A stretch of 13,892 bases of DNA from Glaciecola sp. UBA983 (GCA_002292215.1 DBBN01000036.1:1-13892); one strand, 5' to 3'; counted from the first letter of the stretch, positions 1 to 8,962 are shown. Translations and numbers: made by a program. Notes: a model not told the origin generated them from the letters alone.

Positions 1-2750
1 CCAAAACGTCCAGAGGCAACTTGTTTGATCTTGGAGTTTTTCTCAGTGTTAAAACGTGAAGAGTGTTCACCACCTTCACCTGAGTTTGATTGTCCACCCA
101 AACGGTTCATCGCAATCGCTAGTGCCTCATGGGCCTCTGGTGATAAAGCACCAATAGACATTGCTGCTGTATCAAAACGACGATATAACGTGTCAGCTGA
201 TTCTACTTCACTGATATCAATGCTTTTATCTGCGTATTTTAAGCCTAACAAATCACGTAAATGTGATGGTGAACGGTCATTCACTAACGAAGAGAACACT
301 TTATAGTCTTCGTATTTTCCACTCACTACTGCCGTTTGTAATGATTTCACGACATCCGGATTATATGCATGGTATTCGCCATCATGGACGTATTTTAATA
401 ATCCACCGTGGCTGACTGGCTTACGTTTGAGCCAAGCAATACGCTGATTATTCAATGTATCTTGTTGGAATTCTTCAAAACCTGCACCTTGTAAACGACT
501 AGTCACCCCTTGGAAACATAAGTCCATGACTTCTGCACTGATACCGATCCCTTCAAATAACTTTGAAGAACGGTAAGATGCAACGGTACTGATGCCCATT
601 TTGGACATGATTTTGAATAAGCCTTTATTGATCCCTTTGCGGTAGTTCAACATCGCAGTCATCGCATCGATGTCTAATTCTTTATTGGCAACGAGCTGCT
701 CAATGGTTTCATAGGCTAAGAACGGATAAATGGCTGTTGCGCCAAGACCAATTAAGACGGCAAAATGATGCGGGTCACGCGCCGAAGCCGTTTCTACCAC
801 AATGTTGGCATCACAACGAAGTTGCTCATCAACTAGGCGTTTTTGTACTGCACCCACTGCCATTGCCGCAGGGATAGGTAAATGTGATTGTTCAATGTTA
901 CGGTCAGAAAGAATGACGAACGCAGCACGTTTTTCACGTACCAGTGCAACAACTTCATCACATACTCGAACAATAGCGGCTTGCAAGCCCTCTTCAGGTA
1001 AGTAATTCAGTGATACTTTTTCTGAATAGTAATGCTCTTGGTCGAGCTCACGTAATTGTTTTAAATCCGTGTACATTAATATAGGCGACTTAAAGATAAC
1101 ACGATCAGCATGGCCACCGGTTTCATTAAAGACGTTTTGTTCGCGACCTATGCAAGTTGCCAATGACATCACGTGGTTTTCACGTAATGGATCGATAGGG
1201 GGATTAGTCACTTGAGCGAATTGTTGACGGAAATAATCATACAAAGTACGTACACGTGAAGACATGACAGCCATAGGTGTATCATCACCCATAGAGCCAA
1301 CCGCTTCTTGCCCATCTTTGGCTAAGACTTTCACGACTTGTTGGATTTCTTCATAAGAATAGTTAAACAATTTATGAAAAACAGCCATTTGGTCATCATC
1401 AATCGCACGTTTACCAATTAATACGGCATCGCATTCTTCGATAGGTTTAAGATGACGGATATGTTCAGACAACCATTCTTTATAAGGATGTTGCGTTTTT
1501 AATACGTCATCAATTTCAGTTGAACGCCAGATTTTACCTTCTTGGGTATCGACAGCTAACATTTCACCTGGACCCACACGGCCTTTTTCGATGACATCGC
1601 TTTGTTCGTAATCCCAAATGCCGATTTCTGAAGCAAGCGTGATCAATCCATCATTGGTTATAACGTAACGTGCTGGACGTAAACCGTTACGGTCAAGGTT
1701 ACAGGCAACGTGACGACCATTGGTCAGTACGATCCCGGCAGGACCATCCCACGGCTCCATGTGCATTGAGTTAAATTCATAAAATGCGCGCAGGTCGTCA
1801 TCCATGGTCGTATTATTTTGATACGCAGGTGGCACAAGTAAACGCATCGCACGGAACAAATCCATGCCGCCAGCTAAGAATAGCTCTAACATGTTATCTA
1901 ATGAAGACGAATCAGAACCGGTTGTGTTAACAAACGGTGCAGCATCTTTTAAATCTGGAATTAATGGCGTGGCGAATTTGGACATCCGTGCTTTAGCCCA
2001 ATCTCGGTTCCCTTTGATGGTATTGATTTCACCATTGTGCGCTAAATATCGGAAAGGTTGCGCGAGTGGCCAACGAGGTAATGTGTTGGTCGAAAAACGT
2101 TGGTGGAATACACAAATACTAGATTCAAGGCGATCATCAGCAAGATCTTTATAAAAAGCAGGCAGATCTTTAGGCATGACTAAGCCTTTATAGATAGTCA
2201 CTAAGCCAGATAAACAGGCTACATAGAAGTCCGGATCGTCCATCAAGCGTTTTTCAGCGCGACGACGTACCATATATAAACGACGTTCTACATCTGATGT
2301 TGGCCAACCGTTCGGAGCATTGACAAACACTTGTTCAATTTGCGGAACACCGGATAAGGCAAGTTCACCTAATACTGATTTATCGACAGGGACTTCACGC
2401 CAGCCAGCGACAGTTAAAGTTTCTTTAGTTAATTCTTCATTTAAAACTTCACGCGCTTGTTGCGCTAATACTGGATCTTGAGATAAGAAAACCATACCAA
2501 CCGAATAGTTAGTACCAAGACGCCATCCTGCTTGTTCAGCAACAGTGCGGAAAAAAGAATCCGGCTTGGCAATTAATAATCCACAACCGTCACCCGTTTT
2601 GCCATCAGCCGCGATACCACCGCGATGTTGCATACGGTCAAGACCTTCAATCGCCGTAGTGACCAAGCGATGACTCGCCTCACCTTGGGTGTGTGCGATC
2701 AATCCAAAGCCACAGTTATCTTTGGAATCGTTTGGGTGATATAAACTCAT
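1..2750 (-). CDS. gltB: Glutamate synthase (NADPH) large subunit, N-terminal part
   Basis: The large subunit of glutamate synthase converts glutamine plus 2-oxoglutarate to two glutamates, in the cytoplasm with GltD. About 916 of roughly 1,490 codons are present; the gene runs off the left edge. The ATG at 2748-2750 is preceded by a good ribosome site (GGAGAGA, 2756-2762). The protein begins MSLYHPNDSKDN and then Cys13 in CGFGL, the catalytic N-terminal cysteine of the class II amidotransferase domain, which is exposed by propeptide removal in this family. Further family blocks include RMQHRGG, HQRFSTNT, GSDSSS, NSMHMEPWDGPAGI, CNLDRNGLRPARY, and near the edge GGQSNSGEGGEHSSRF and KIKQVASGRF, where the FMN-binding synthase domain begins. 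The rest of that domain and the Fe-S cysteines lie outside. The reading frame is uninterrupted. It is divergent from arcB; in E. coli yhcC lies between the two, and it is absent here. Confidence 0.97.
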   Translation of the reverse strand, partial: MSLYHPNDSKDNCGFGLIAHTQGEASHRLVTTAIEGLDRMQHRGGIAADGKTGDGCGLLIAKPDSFFRTVAEQAGWRLGTNYSVGMVFLSQDPVLAQQAREVLNEELTKETLTVAGWREVPVDKSVLGELALSGVPQIEQVFVNAPNGWPTSDVERRLYMVRRRAEKRLMDDPDFYVACLSGLVTIYKGLVMPKDLPAFYKDLADDRLESSICVFHQRFSTNTLPRWPLAQPFRYLAHNGEINTIKGNRDWAKARMSKFATPLIPDLKDAAPFVNTTGSDSSSLDNMLELFLAGGMDLFRAMRLLVPPAYQNNTTMDDDLRAFYEFNSMHMEPWDGPAGIVLTNGRHVACNLDRNGLRPARYVITNDGLITLASEIGIWDYEQSDVIEKGRVGPGEMLAVDTQEGKIWRSTEIDDVLKTQHPYKEWLSEHIRHLKPIEECDAVLIGKRAIDDDQMAVFHKLFNYSYEEIQQVVKVLAKDGQEAVGSMGDDTPMAVMSSRVRTLYDYFRQQFAQVTNPPIDPLRENHVMSLATCIGREQNVFNETGGHADRVIFKSPILMYTDLKQLRELDQEHYYSEKVSLNYLPEEGLQAAIVRVCDEVVALVREKRAAFVILSDRNIEQSHLPIPAAMAVGAVQKRLVDEQLRCDANIVVETASARDPHHFAVLIGLGATAIYPFLAYETIEQLVANKELDIDAMTAMLNYRKGINKGLFKIMSKMGISTVASYRSSKLFEGIGISAEVMDLCFQGVTSRLQGAGFEEFQQDTLNNQRIAWLKRKPVSHGGLLKYVHDGEYHAYNPDVVKSLQTAVVSGKYEDYKVFSSLVNDRSPSHLRDLLGLKYADKSIDISEVESADTLYRRFDTAAMSIGALSPEAHEALAIAMNRLGGQSNSGEGGEHSSRFNTEKNSKIKQVASGRF

Positions 2751-2772
2751 ATGAATCTCTCCATTTTTATTC

Positions 2773-2814
2773 GCTCAATTGAGCCATGCATTAGCAATGC
2801 AGGCATTGGCTAAT
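2773..2814 (-). promoter_or_regulatory. Inverted repeats in the gltB leader
   Basis: Just upstream of the gltB ribosome site lie a perfect 12-base palindrome (GCTCAATTGAGC, 2773-2784) and a hairpin of 11 pairs with one bulged G (arms 2790-2800 and 2803-2814, around AATGC/GCATT). If transcribed, they would sit in the 5' leader of gltB. No U-run follows on the gltB strand, so this is not a plain terminator. They may be an operator or an RNA structure; the role is unknown. Confidence 0.3.
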
Positions 2815-2872
2815 AAAAAAATTAAAACGACAAAAACCACGACGATGACGCAACATCAGTCTTGGTAAATAT

Positions 2873-2905
2873 TTTTTATAAAAGCTTCTTACTGTCATGA
2901 GAAGC
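2873..2905 (-). terminator. Attenuator-like hairpin upstream of gltB
   Basis: On the minus strand GCTTCT (2905-2900) pairs with AGAAGC (2889-2884) around a 10-base loop, followed at once by TTTTATAAAAAA. This resembles a weak intrinsic terminator about 130 bases before the gltB start, in the direction of gltB transcription. The stem has only six pairs and the U-run is broken, so it may be chance in AT-rich DNA. Confidence 0.2.
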
Positions 2906-3142
2906 GTTCAATGTTTGTTCAGTATATGTTCGTCACAAAGACTAAACGTTGGCTCTTTCCATTTAAACCATGAACTTATATATAATGCTATGTAGGGTGT
3001 TAACAAGTGACGTCAATGTCGTGTTCGGCAACCAGCAGATATTAGAATTTTTATGCAATTTATCTTAGCGGATGCAGTAAAATACTATTTTGTGGCTCAT
3101 AGATCAAATATTAGTTTGTTTGTCCTCAATAGTAAATAATCT

Positions 3143-3169
3143 CAATAAAATATTTTATTGTTATATAAC
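3143..3169. repeat. Perfect AT palindrome pair upstream of arcB
   Basis: CAATAAAATATTTTATTG (3143-3160) is a perfect 18-base palindrome. It shares its last G with a 10-base palindrome, GTTATATAAC (3160-3169). About 100 bases further, CATTTTG (3263-3269) and CAAAATG (3274-3280) form another inverted repeat with a four-base gap. Such symmetry suits a dimeric regulator or bent AT-rich promoter DNA, but AT-rich DNA yields palindromes readily. Confidence 0.35.
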
Positions 3170-3414
3170 AGTGATTTATCATTATTGTAGATATTTTATT
3201 ACACATTACATCCGAATAAAAAATTACAATTAGCAGAATAGTTATCCTATCGTATTCGATTACATTTTGTTTACAAAATGCATATTTTTGATTATTTACG
3301 CTAATTATATGCATAACTATCCTGTTTTGATCACAATGGCGAATGAAAATAATATGTGTCACTAAGATCAATCATTGATATGATTCAGGTATCAAGTCAT
3401 TACGTGTTGTTATT

Positions 3415-5769
3415 ATGCATTCAGAACATTCAACTAACTCATGGGCATTTCGCTTTTCACGCTTTGTGGAACACCATGGAACCGTCAAGCTCAGTTTATT
3501 TTTCGTGCTTGTCACATTGGTATTTACTATTGGCGGGTCGTATATAATACGCCTAAGTTTGGGCACAGAGCCATTATTGGAAGATTTTGTCAGTGCCATC
3601 ATCCTCACTATGCTTTCTGCTCCGTGGATTTTGTTTTTTTTCAGTGAGTTGGTGAAGCAACTGGAATTATCACGCGTCCACCTCAAAGAAGTCATAGAAG
3701 AATTAGAACGTCTGCGTGAAGAAGATGTGTTGTTGAATCGTGAACTTCAGAACAATATTAAGCAACTTAATTTTGAAATTGAACAGCGCAAAGAAGCGCA
3801 ATTAGAGCGCGAGCGGGTGTTTAAAGAACTCGAAATCGAAATTCGTGATAAATCCGAACAAGAAATCCAAGCGCGACGTTTGTCGACTTTGTTACGTTCG
3901 ATTATTGATGCATCACCAGATTTGATTTATTTCCGTAATGAAGAAGGGCAGTTTGCGGGCTGTAACCGAGTCGCTGAGGAATTAACTGGGCGCAGCCAAG
4001 ATGATTTGCTTGGATTGACGCCTCACGAAGTCTATGACGAAGAACTCGCCAATCAAGTCGCGCGATCAGATAGTGAAGTATTAGAAAAAAATATTAGTGT
4101 CACCGAGGAGCTATGGTTACGCTTTCCTGACGGTAAGCATCGTTATTTTGAAATGCGTAAAGTGCCATTCTTTGATCATGAAGGGGAGCGTTTAGGATTA
4201 CTCGCATTTGGTCGAGATATGACTGAGCGGATTAAAGCCGAAAAAGCCGCTGAAAAAGCCAGTAAAGATAAAACCAAATTCATTGCAACCATTAGCCATG
4301 AGTTGCGCACACCGCTTAATGGTATTGTCGGTCTTTCTCGCATGTTGCGAGATACACAATTAAACAAAGAGCAGTTTAAATGGATAAGCACAATTTATGC
4401 GAGTGCGATCACTCTTGGTAACATCTTTAACGATATCATCGATTTAGATAAGCTTGATCGTGACAAGATTGAACTTTCATTCAAGACATTATCATTAGAG
4501 AAATTCACGGATGAACTCAGTAGTGTCATCGAATTACTCGCAGCAGATAAAAGCTTAAAGTTCGTGTCGAAGGTTATAAAACCTATCCCCGAATATGTGC
4601 AAGTCGATGGGACTCGATTACGCCAAATCTTGTGGAATATGCTATTTAATGCTGTGAAATTCACGCAAAAAGGACACGTTAGCTTATCGGTATCAGCCAC
4701 TACACTACCCGATAAGAAAACCGCTAATGTGTGTTTTGAAATTGAAGATACCGGAGTCGGTATCCCGCAAGCGGATATTGATAAGATCTTTGCGATGTAT
4801 TATCAAGTGGATCATCCGGACCATCAATCCGCAACCGGAACGGGTATTGGCTTAGCGATTTGTAAAGAAATGGTCGATAGAATGAACGGTAATATTGAAG
4901 TAGTTTCTGAAGTTGGCAGAGGCACGCGCTTTATTATCACTATTCCATTGAAAATAAGCCAAAAACCTCGTGTTAGAGAAGAACTCAAAGTGAAAGGGCT
5001 GAATATCTTGTTAGTCGAAGATATTGAACTTAACGTTATGGTGGCAAAAGCACTTCTAGAAAAACTCGATCAGCATGTCGACGTAGCCATGACCGGTCAA
5101 GAAGCGATCGATAAAATCCGCTCCACGACGTACGATCTTATTTTGTTAGACATTCAATTACCGGATATGTCAGGGTTTGATGTCGCTGATACGGTTATTC
5201 AAGAAGACCTAGTCATGCAAACACCGATCGTAGCATTGACAGCCAACGTGATTAAAAAACGCGAAGAGTATTTGCAAAACGGAATGGACGATATTATTGC
5301 CAAACCGATTAAAAAATCTCGCGTTATCAATGTATTAAATGAGCTATTTGGACACCAAGAAGACGTCTTTGAACCGATTGAAATGTCAGAAGTAGAATCT
5401 GAAAATCCACTCAATAAAACAATGGATTTGGACTTTATCCAAACTTTAGTTGATACGATTGGACATGAAATGGTAACAACCAGTTTAGGCGTATTTAAAG
5501 ATAAGATCCCTGAATACATGGAAAGTTTACATTTGAGTCTCACGGCTAAAGATAAAGATGATGTGTGCTCTCAAGCGCATAAAATCAAAGGTGCAGCGAG
5601 TTCGATTGGCCTTACCCGTATTCAAAAAATAGCGAATGAAATACAACAAGGTGACCATCCAACATGGTGGAAAAACGTCCATGAATGGGTTGATCAGTTA
5701 GATGCAGCGATCAGTCATGATGTGGTTGTGTTTGAGGATTGGATCAAGCAACAAAGCTTTGTCGATTAA
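3415..5769 (+). CDS. arcB: Aerobic respiration control hybrid sensor kinase ArcB
   Basis: This inner-membrane tripartite sensor kinase passes phosphate to the regulator ArcA when the quinone pool is reduced. It is 784 residues long (E. coli ArcB 778). Order: two membrane segments (about 24-46 and 56-77) with a very short periplasmic loop; a coiled coil (about 80-155); a PAS domain (about 160-275); the kinase core with H-box TISHELRTPLNG (His295), N-box WNMLFNAVKFT and G-boxes DTGVGIP and GTGIGL; a receiver (ED at 535-536, Asp579 in LLDIQLPDMSG, Lys630); and an Hpt domain with His722 in AHKIKGAASS. Cys183 matches the E. coli redox Cys180, but the position of E. coli Cys241 is Tyr244 (RYFEMRKV). 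No strong ribosome site precedes the ATG; the start is kept because the membrane segments follow at the expected distance. The gene converges on idi, with 22 bases between the stops. Confidence 0.96.
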   Translation: MHSEHSTNSWAFRFSRFVEHHGTVKLSLFFVLVTLVFTIGGSYIIRLSLGTEPLLEDFVSAIILTMLSAPWILFFFSELVKQLELSRVHLKEVIEELERLREEDVLLNRELQNNIKQLNFEIEQRKEAQLERERVFKELEIEIRDKSEQEIQARRLSTLLRSIIDASPDLIYFRNEEGQFAGCNRVAEELTGRSQDDLLGLTPHEVYDEELANQVARSDSEVLEKNISVTEELWLRFPDGKHRYFEMRKVPFFDHEGERLGLLAFGRDMTERIKAEKAAEKASKDKTKFIATISHELRTPLNGIVGLSRMLRDTQLNKEQFKWISTIYASAITLGNIFNDIIDLDKLDRDKIELSFKTLSLEKFTDELSSVIELLAADKSLKFVSKVIKPIPEYVQVDGTRLRQILWNMLFNAVKFTQKGHVSLSVSATTLPDKKTANVCFEIEDTGVGIPQADIDKIFAMYYQVDHPDHQSATGTGIGLAICKEMVDRMNGNIEVVSEVGRGTRFIITIPLKISQKPRVREELKVKGLNILLVEDIELNVMVAKALLEKLDQHVDVAMTGQEAIDKIRSTTYDLILLDIQLPDMSGFDVADTVIQEDLVMQTPIVALTANVIKKREEYLQNGMDDIIAKPIKKSRVINVLNELFGHQEDVFEPIEMSEVESENPLNKTMDLDFIQTLVDTIGHEMVTTSLGVFKDKIPEYMESLHLSLTAKDKDDVCSQAHKIKGAASSIGLTRIQKIANEIQQGDHPTWWKNVHEWVDQLDAAISHDVVVFEDWIKQQSFVD

Positions 5770-5791
5770 ACTAACCAGAGGACATTAGCCA

Positions 5792-6343
5792 CTAATCGAG
5801 ATAGGTATTTACCCGAGTAAACACCTGCTCAAACCACACTGCAAACTGTTCAGGCTTGGTTTTAAGCCAAGCCTGGATATCATCACTATGACACCACTGT
5901 GTCGCCATGACTTCATCTGAGTTTGGGCAAAACTGCTGAATATCTTGCTCTACGAGTAATATATAGTCGTATTCGTGCTCAATGAGCTGATTATCCAAAG
6001 CTGCGTGATAAATAAAATGGGTTAAGGTTTGTACCTGAGCGGTTACTGTTATGTTTAGTTCTTCTTGTACGCGGCGCTGACACGCTTGGGGCAGGGTTTC
6101 ATCTAAGAGTGGATGTGAGCAGCAAGTGTTTGCCCACAGCCCGCCGGAGTGGTACTTGTTCATTGCTCGTTGTTGTAACAGCCATTCATAGCCAGTACGA
6201 CCATCTTGTGCAGGGCGACAAATTTGCACCGAAAACGCAAGGTGTAAATCGCCATCAATATGCGCCTGTAATTTATCTTTTGTCGCTATTGCTTGACCTT
6301 CCTCATCACATAAAACGACATATTGCTTGTTTGTGCCTAACAT
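5792..6343 (-). CDS. idi: Isopentenyl-diphosphate delta-isomerase, type I
   Basis: This cytosolic Nudix-fold enzyme interconverts isopentenyl and dimethylallyl diphosphate, the isoprenoid building blocks. It has 183 residues, as in E. coli Idi (182). Visible family marks are HLAF with metal-ligand histidines (about His28, His34 and His77), the catalytic cysteine in NTCCSHP (Cys75, aligned to E. coli Cys67), the Nudix-like run CQRRVQEELNI, and the catalytic/metal glutamates in IEHEYDY (Glu122, Glu124). The C-terminal DEVMATQWC block is also typical. Its ATG overlaps the degS stop (TAATG on the minus strand), so translation is probably coupled and both are read from the degS promoter. Type I Idi is dispensable in bacteria that use the MEP pathway, which makes both products, so it probably tunes their ratio; that role is inferred. 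Confidence 0.93.
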   Translation of the reverse strand: MLGTNKQYVVLCDEEGQAIATKDKLQAHIDGDLHLAFSVQICRPAQDGRTGYEWLLQQRAMNKYHSGGLWANTCCSHPLLDETLPQACQRRVQEELNITVTAQVQTLTHFIYHAALDNQLIEHEYDYILLVEQDIQQFCPNSDEVMATQWCHSDDIQAWLKTKPEQFAVWFEQVFTRVNTYLD

Positions 6344-7419
6344 TATCGTGTTGGCGTCTCGAGTGTGAGTTCACCGACCGTAACTTGAATAGTCAAAAAC
6401 GCCTCTTGACGTTTAATTTGCAGTAATATTTGTGTGCCTGGAGGCGTTTCTGCAATCATATCTAATGCCGTTGATGCCCCGGATATTGGACGGTTATCAA
6501 TCGCAAGTAAGACATCATTGACCTGTAAACCGGCTAAATCAGCAGGGCTACCACTGACAATGTTGGCGATAATGATCCCGTCTTGTCCTTGATATTCACT
6601 ACCGGAAAAACCAAGCTGACCGCGAGTTACCTTGCCGTGGGTAATAATGTCAGACATAACACGACTAGCGAGTTCATAAGGCACGGCAAAGTTGACACCA
6701 TTTACATCACGCACTCTGCGCTGCGCATCAAAGGTTTTAAAGTTTGCATTAGTAATACCCATTAAATAGCCTTCAGAATCTACCAATGCACCACCTGAAT
6801 TGCCTTGGTTTAACACGGCATCAGTCTGGATAAAATCAACATAATTAGCTAAACCATTGCGTCCTGTTCTTGAAACTATGCCTTGGGTAATGGTTTGTCC
6901 TAAGTTGTATGGATTACCTATAGCCATGACGACATCACCGACACGGGTGCTTGTTTTAGACAGTTGCGGTATAGCATGTAAGTTATCGGCATTGATTTTT
7001 AATACGGCTAAATCAGTAAATAAATCATAGCCGACAATTTGCGCTTCAAATAAACGGCTATCTTGCATGGCAACATAAATACTCGACGCATTATTGATAA
7101 CGTGATGACAAGTTAAGATATACCCATCTTCGGTCATGATAACGCCAGAACCTAAATTGGTGCGTTCACGTGAGGTATTACTGAATAAACTATTGGACTC
7201 GATACTGACACTGTAGATGTTGACGACGGAAGGCGCCGAACGTGAAATCGCATCATAATATGATTGACGGTCAGACACTGGCTCGCTTTCAAATAGGCGT
7301 TTAAAATCAATACCACTGCCTTGTCTTAGCTCAGGTACGAGTAACAGGATAAGAGATGCGACAATCGCGCCAATAACAATAGAGCGAAAAAAGAACCAAA
7401 GAATACGTTGTCCAGGCAT
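6343..7419 (-). CDS. degS: Outer-membrane-stress sensor serine endoprotease DegS
   Basis: This membrane-anchored periplasmic protease cleaves the anti-sigma factor RseA when unfolded outer-membrane proteins bind its PDZ domain, releasing sigma-E. With the ATG at 7417-7419 it has 358 residues (E. coli DegS 355). One N-terminal membrane anchor (about 6-29) precedes a trypsin-like domain with His106 (TCHHVI), Asp136 (FTDLAVL) and Ser208 (NQGNSGGA), then a single PDZ domain (about 265-350) containing GLQVNDVLLAIDN. One PDZ and an uncleaved anchor separate DegS from DegP/DegQ. The frame stays open upstream to 7500, but that extension overlaps the degQ terminator and would put a non-family tail before the anchor, so the shorter start is preferred. 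Its stop overlaps the idi start by one base. Confidence 0.95.
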   Translation of the reverse strand: MPGQRILWFFFRSIVIGAIVASLILLLVPELRQGSGIDFKRLFESEPVSDRQSYYDAISRSAPSVVNIYSVSIESNSLFSNTSRERTNLGSGVIMTEDGYILTCHHVINNASSIYVAMQDSRLFEAQIVGYDLFTDLAVLKINADNLHAIPQLSKTSTRVGDVVMAIGNPYNLGQTITQGIVSRTGRNGLANYVDFIQTDAVLNQGNSGGALVDSEGYLMGITNANFKTFDAQRRVRDVNGVNFAVPYELASRVMSDIITHGKVTRGQLGFSGSEYQGQDGIIIANIVSGSPADLAGLQVNDVLLAIDNRPISGASTALDMIAETPPGTQILLQIKRQEAFLTIQVTVGELTLETPTR

Positions 7420-7480
7420 AGCGGTAGTCAATATGTGAATCTTATAATTGGCATAGAGTGTACCACAAGGCGCGGGATAT

Positions 7481-7517
7481 AAAAAAGCTGACGAGCACAT
7501 ATTGTATTCGTCAGCTT
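7481..7517 (-). terminator. Intrinsic terminator after degQ
   Basis: On the minus strand AAGCTGACGA (7517-7508) pairs perfectly with TCGTCAGCTT (7494-7485) across a 13-base loop, followed by more T to 7481. This is a ten-pair stem with a U-tract, placed 54 bases past the degQ stop. It separates degQ from degS and argues against the longer degS start. A second hairpin (CTCCCTT 7526-7532 with AAGGGAG 7538-7544) lies just before it but lacks a U-run. Confidence 0.85.
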
Positions 7518-7570
7518 AGATATATCTCCCTTATGCAAAGGGAGCTATGTTAACGCTAGTTACTGTCTGA

Positions 7571-8962
7571 TCACTTTCTGATCACCAAGTATAACGTGGT
7601 GTCACCACGACGAACATTAATTGCCATGACTTCATCTTCACTATTAGCTAATCGCTCAGTGAGTTCTTTGATGTTATTAACACGTTGACGATTGACACCA
7701 ATTATTACGTCATCTTTGCGTAAACCAAAGCGCAGTGCAGGACTTGCCGCTTCAATATCACTGACGGTCACACCGCGATTACCCGCAATGTCTGTACCAT
7801 CAGCAAAGGTAGCACCGCTAAAGGCTGGATGGATTTCAGCAGCTGTTTTAACGGTTACACCGGCATCACCTAACGTTACCTGAACCGTCATGGCTTTGCC
7901 TTGGCGAATTATCGTTAGTTCTAAATCAGCACCAGCGCCCATACTAGCTACTTTGGCGCGTAATTCAGCGAAACTACCTAAGGTTTTGCCATTTAACGCC
8001 GTAATGATGTCACCCGCTTCGATACCGGCTTTTTTAGCCGCAGAATCTGGTGTTACTTCGGCAACAAATGCACCTTTATTCACATCAGAATTGAAGGCTT
8101 CAGCCAAACCCGCATCGACATCATTACCGATAATACCTAATAAGCCACGACGCACTTCACCAAACTCACTGATTTGATCGACAAGGTTTTTCATCATATT
8201 ACTTGGAATAGCAAAGCCAATCCCAACATTCCCTGCATCGCGGCCCGGTGAAAAGATAGCAGCATTGATGCCAACTAACTCGCCTTTAAGATTGACTAAC
8301 GCACCACCTGAGTTACCGCGATTAATCGCAGCATCCGTTTGGATAAAGTTTTCATACCCACCCATATTGATACCAGTCCGACCTAGTGCGCTAACAATCC
8401 CGGATGTTACGGTTTGCGATAGACCAAATGGATTACCAATAGCAATCACGAAGTCACCAACACGGAGTATATCAGAATCGGCTAATGGCATTGCAATGAG
8501 GTTTGTCGGCTCGATCTTGAGTAAAGCAATATCTGACTGCTCATCTGAACCGAGTTTTTTACCTGTAAATTCACGACCATCGGTTAAGGTGACTAATATC
8601 TCGTCAGCATCTTTAACCACATGAGCATTAGTGACGATATAACCTTTTTTCGCATCAATAATGACACCGGATCCTAAACTACGAAATGGGCGCTCTTGGA
8701 CTTGCTCACCCTGACCACCAAAAAAGTTACGAAACATTTCAGGCACGCGCTGACGCGATACTTGTGTACCTTCAACATTGATACTGACGACAGCAGGCAT
8801 GGCCGTTTCTAGCATAGGCGCAAGTGACGGCATAGTGTCAGTATTAGTGGCAGAAAAGAATGGAAAGCCAGCAGCCGTAGTTGCTTGAGCCGGCAGATTG
8901 ACAAGTAATGTTGCACTGACAACGGTGCAGACAACGGCAACTCGTTTAAAAAATACTTTCAT
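7571..8962 (-). CDS. degQ: Periplasmic serine endoprotease of the HtrA family (DegQ/DegP-like)
   Basis: This periplasmic protease and chaperone degrades misfolded envelope proteins. It has 463 residues, between E. coli DegQ (455) and DegP (474). A signal peptide (basic MKVFFKR, hydrophobic core, LPAQA then cleavage near residue 27) is followed by the trypsin-like domain with His114 (TNAHVV), Asp144 (QSDIALL) and Ser218 (NRGNSGGA). Two PDZ domains follow, about 265-365 (GIEAGDIITALNG) and 375-463 (GLRKDDVIIGVN). The LA loop (about 80-93) is short, as in DegQ rather than DegP, and degQ sits next to degS and zapG as in enterics. It may serve both DegP and DegQ roles if it is the only such gene. 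A GGAG lies 11 bases before the ATG. Confidence 0.93.
   Translation of the reverse strand: MKVFFKRVAVVCTVVSATLLVNLPAQATTAAGFPFFSATNTDTMPSLAPMLETAMPAVVSINVEGTQVSRQRVPEMFRNFFGGQGEQVQERPFRSLGSGVIIDAKKGYIVTNAHVVKDADEILVTLTDGREFTGKKLGSDEQSDIALLKIEPTNLIAMPLADSDILRVGDFVIAIGNPFGLSQTVTSGIVSALGRTGINMGGYENFIQTDAAINRGNSGGALVNLKGELVGINAAIFSPGRDAGNVGIGFAIPSNMMKNLVDQISEFGEVRRGLLGIIGNDVDAGLAEAFNSDVNKGAFVAEVTPDSAAKKAGIEAGDIITALNGKTLGSFAELRAKVASMGAGADLELTIIRQGKAMTVQVTLGDAGVTVKTAAEIHPAFSGATFADGTDIAGNRGVTVSDIEAASPALRFGLRKDDVIIGVNRQRVNNIKELTERLANSEDEVMAINVRRGDTTLYLVIRK

Larger units (their letters stand above)
2751..3414. other. Intergenic region between divergent gltB and arcB
   Basis: This 664-base stretch holds no convincing gene. 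The open frames within it are short, AT-rich and without a recognisable family. It must contain the promoters of gltB (leftward) and arcB (rightward), but no -35/-10 pair stands out. Base composition becomes strongly AT-rich from about 3050 to 3340, and several inverted repeats occur there, listed separately. No tRNA-like or riboswitch-like fold was recognised. Confidence 0.7.

Noticed and set aside
3321..3400. CRP-like or FNR-like sites before arcB (TGTGTCAC..., TTGATCACAATGG, ATCAATCATTGAT)
   Set aside because: Each matches only one half-site well or has the wrong spacing.
3372..3695. A 107-codon minus-strand frame over the arcB start
   Set aside because: It is antisense to the clearly conserved membrane region of ArcB, with no recognisable family or ribosome site.
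7420..7500. A 27-residue N-terminal extension of degS
   Set aside because: It overlaps the degQ terminator and is not family-like; the ATG at 7419 gives the expected length and membrane anchor.
7526..7544. Hairpin CTCCCTT/AAGGGAG as the degQ terminator
   Set aside because: It lacks a U-run; the ten-pair stem with T-tract just downstream is a much better terminator.
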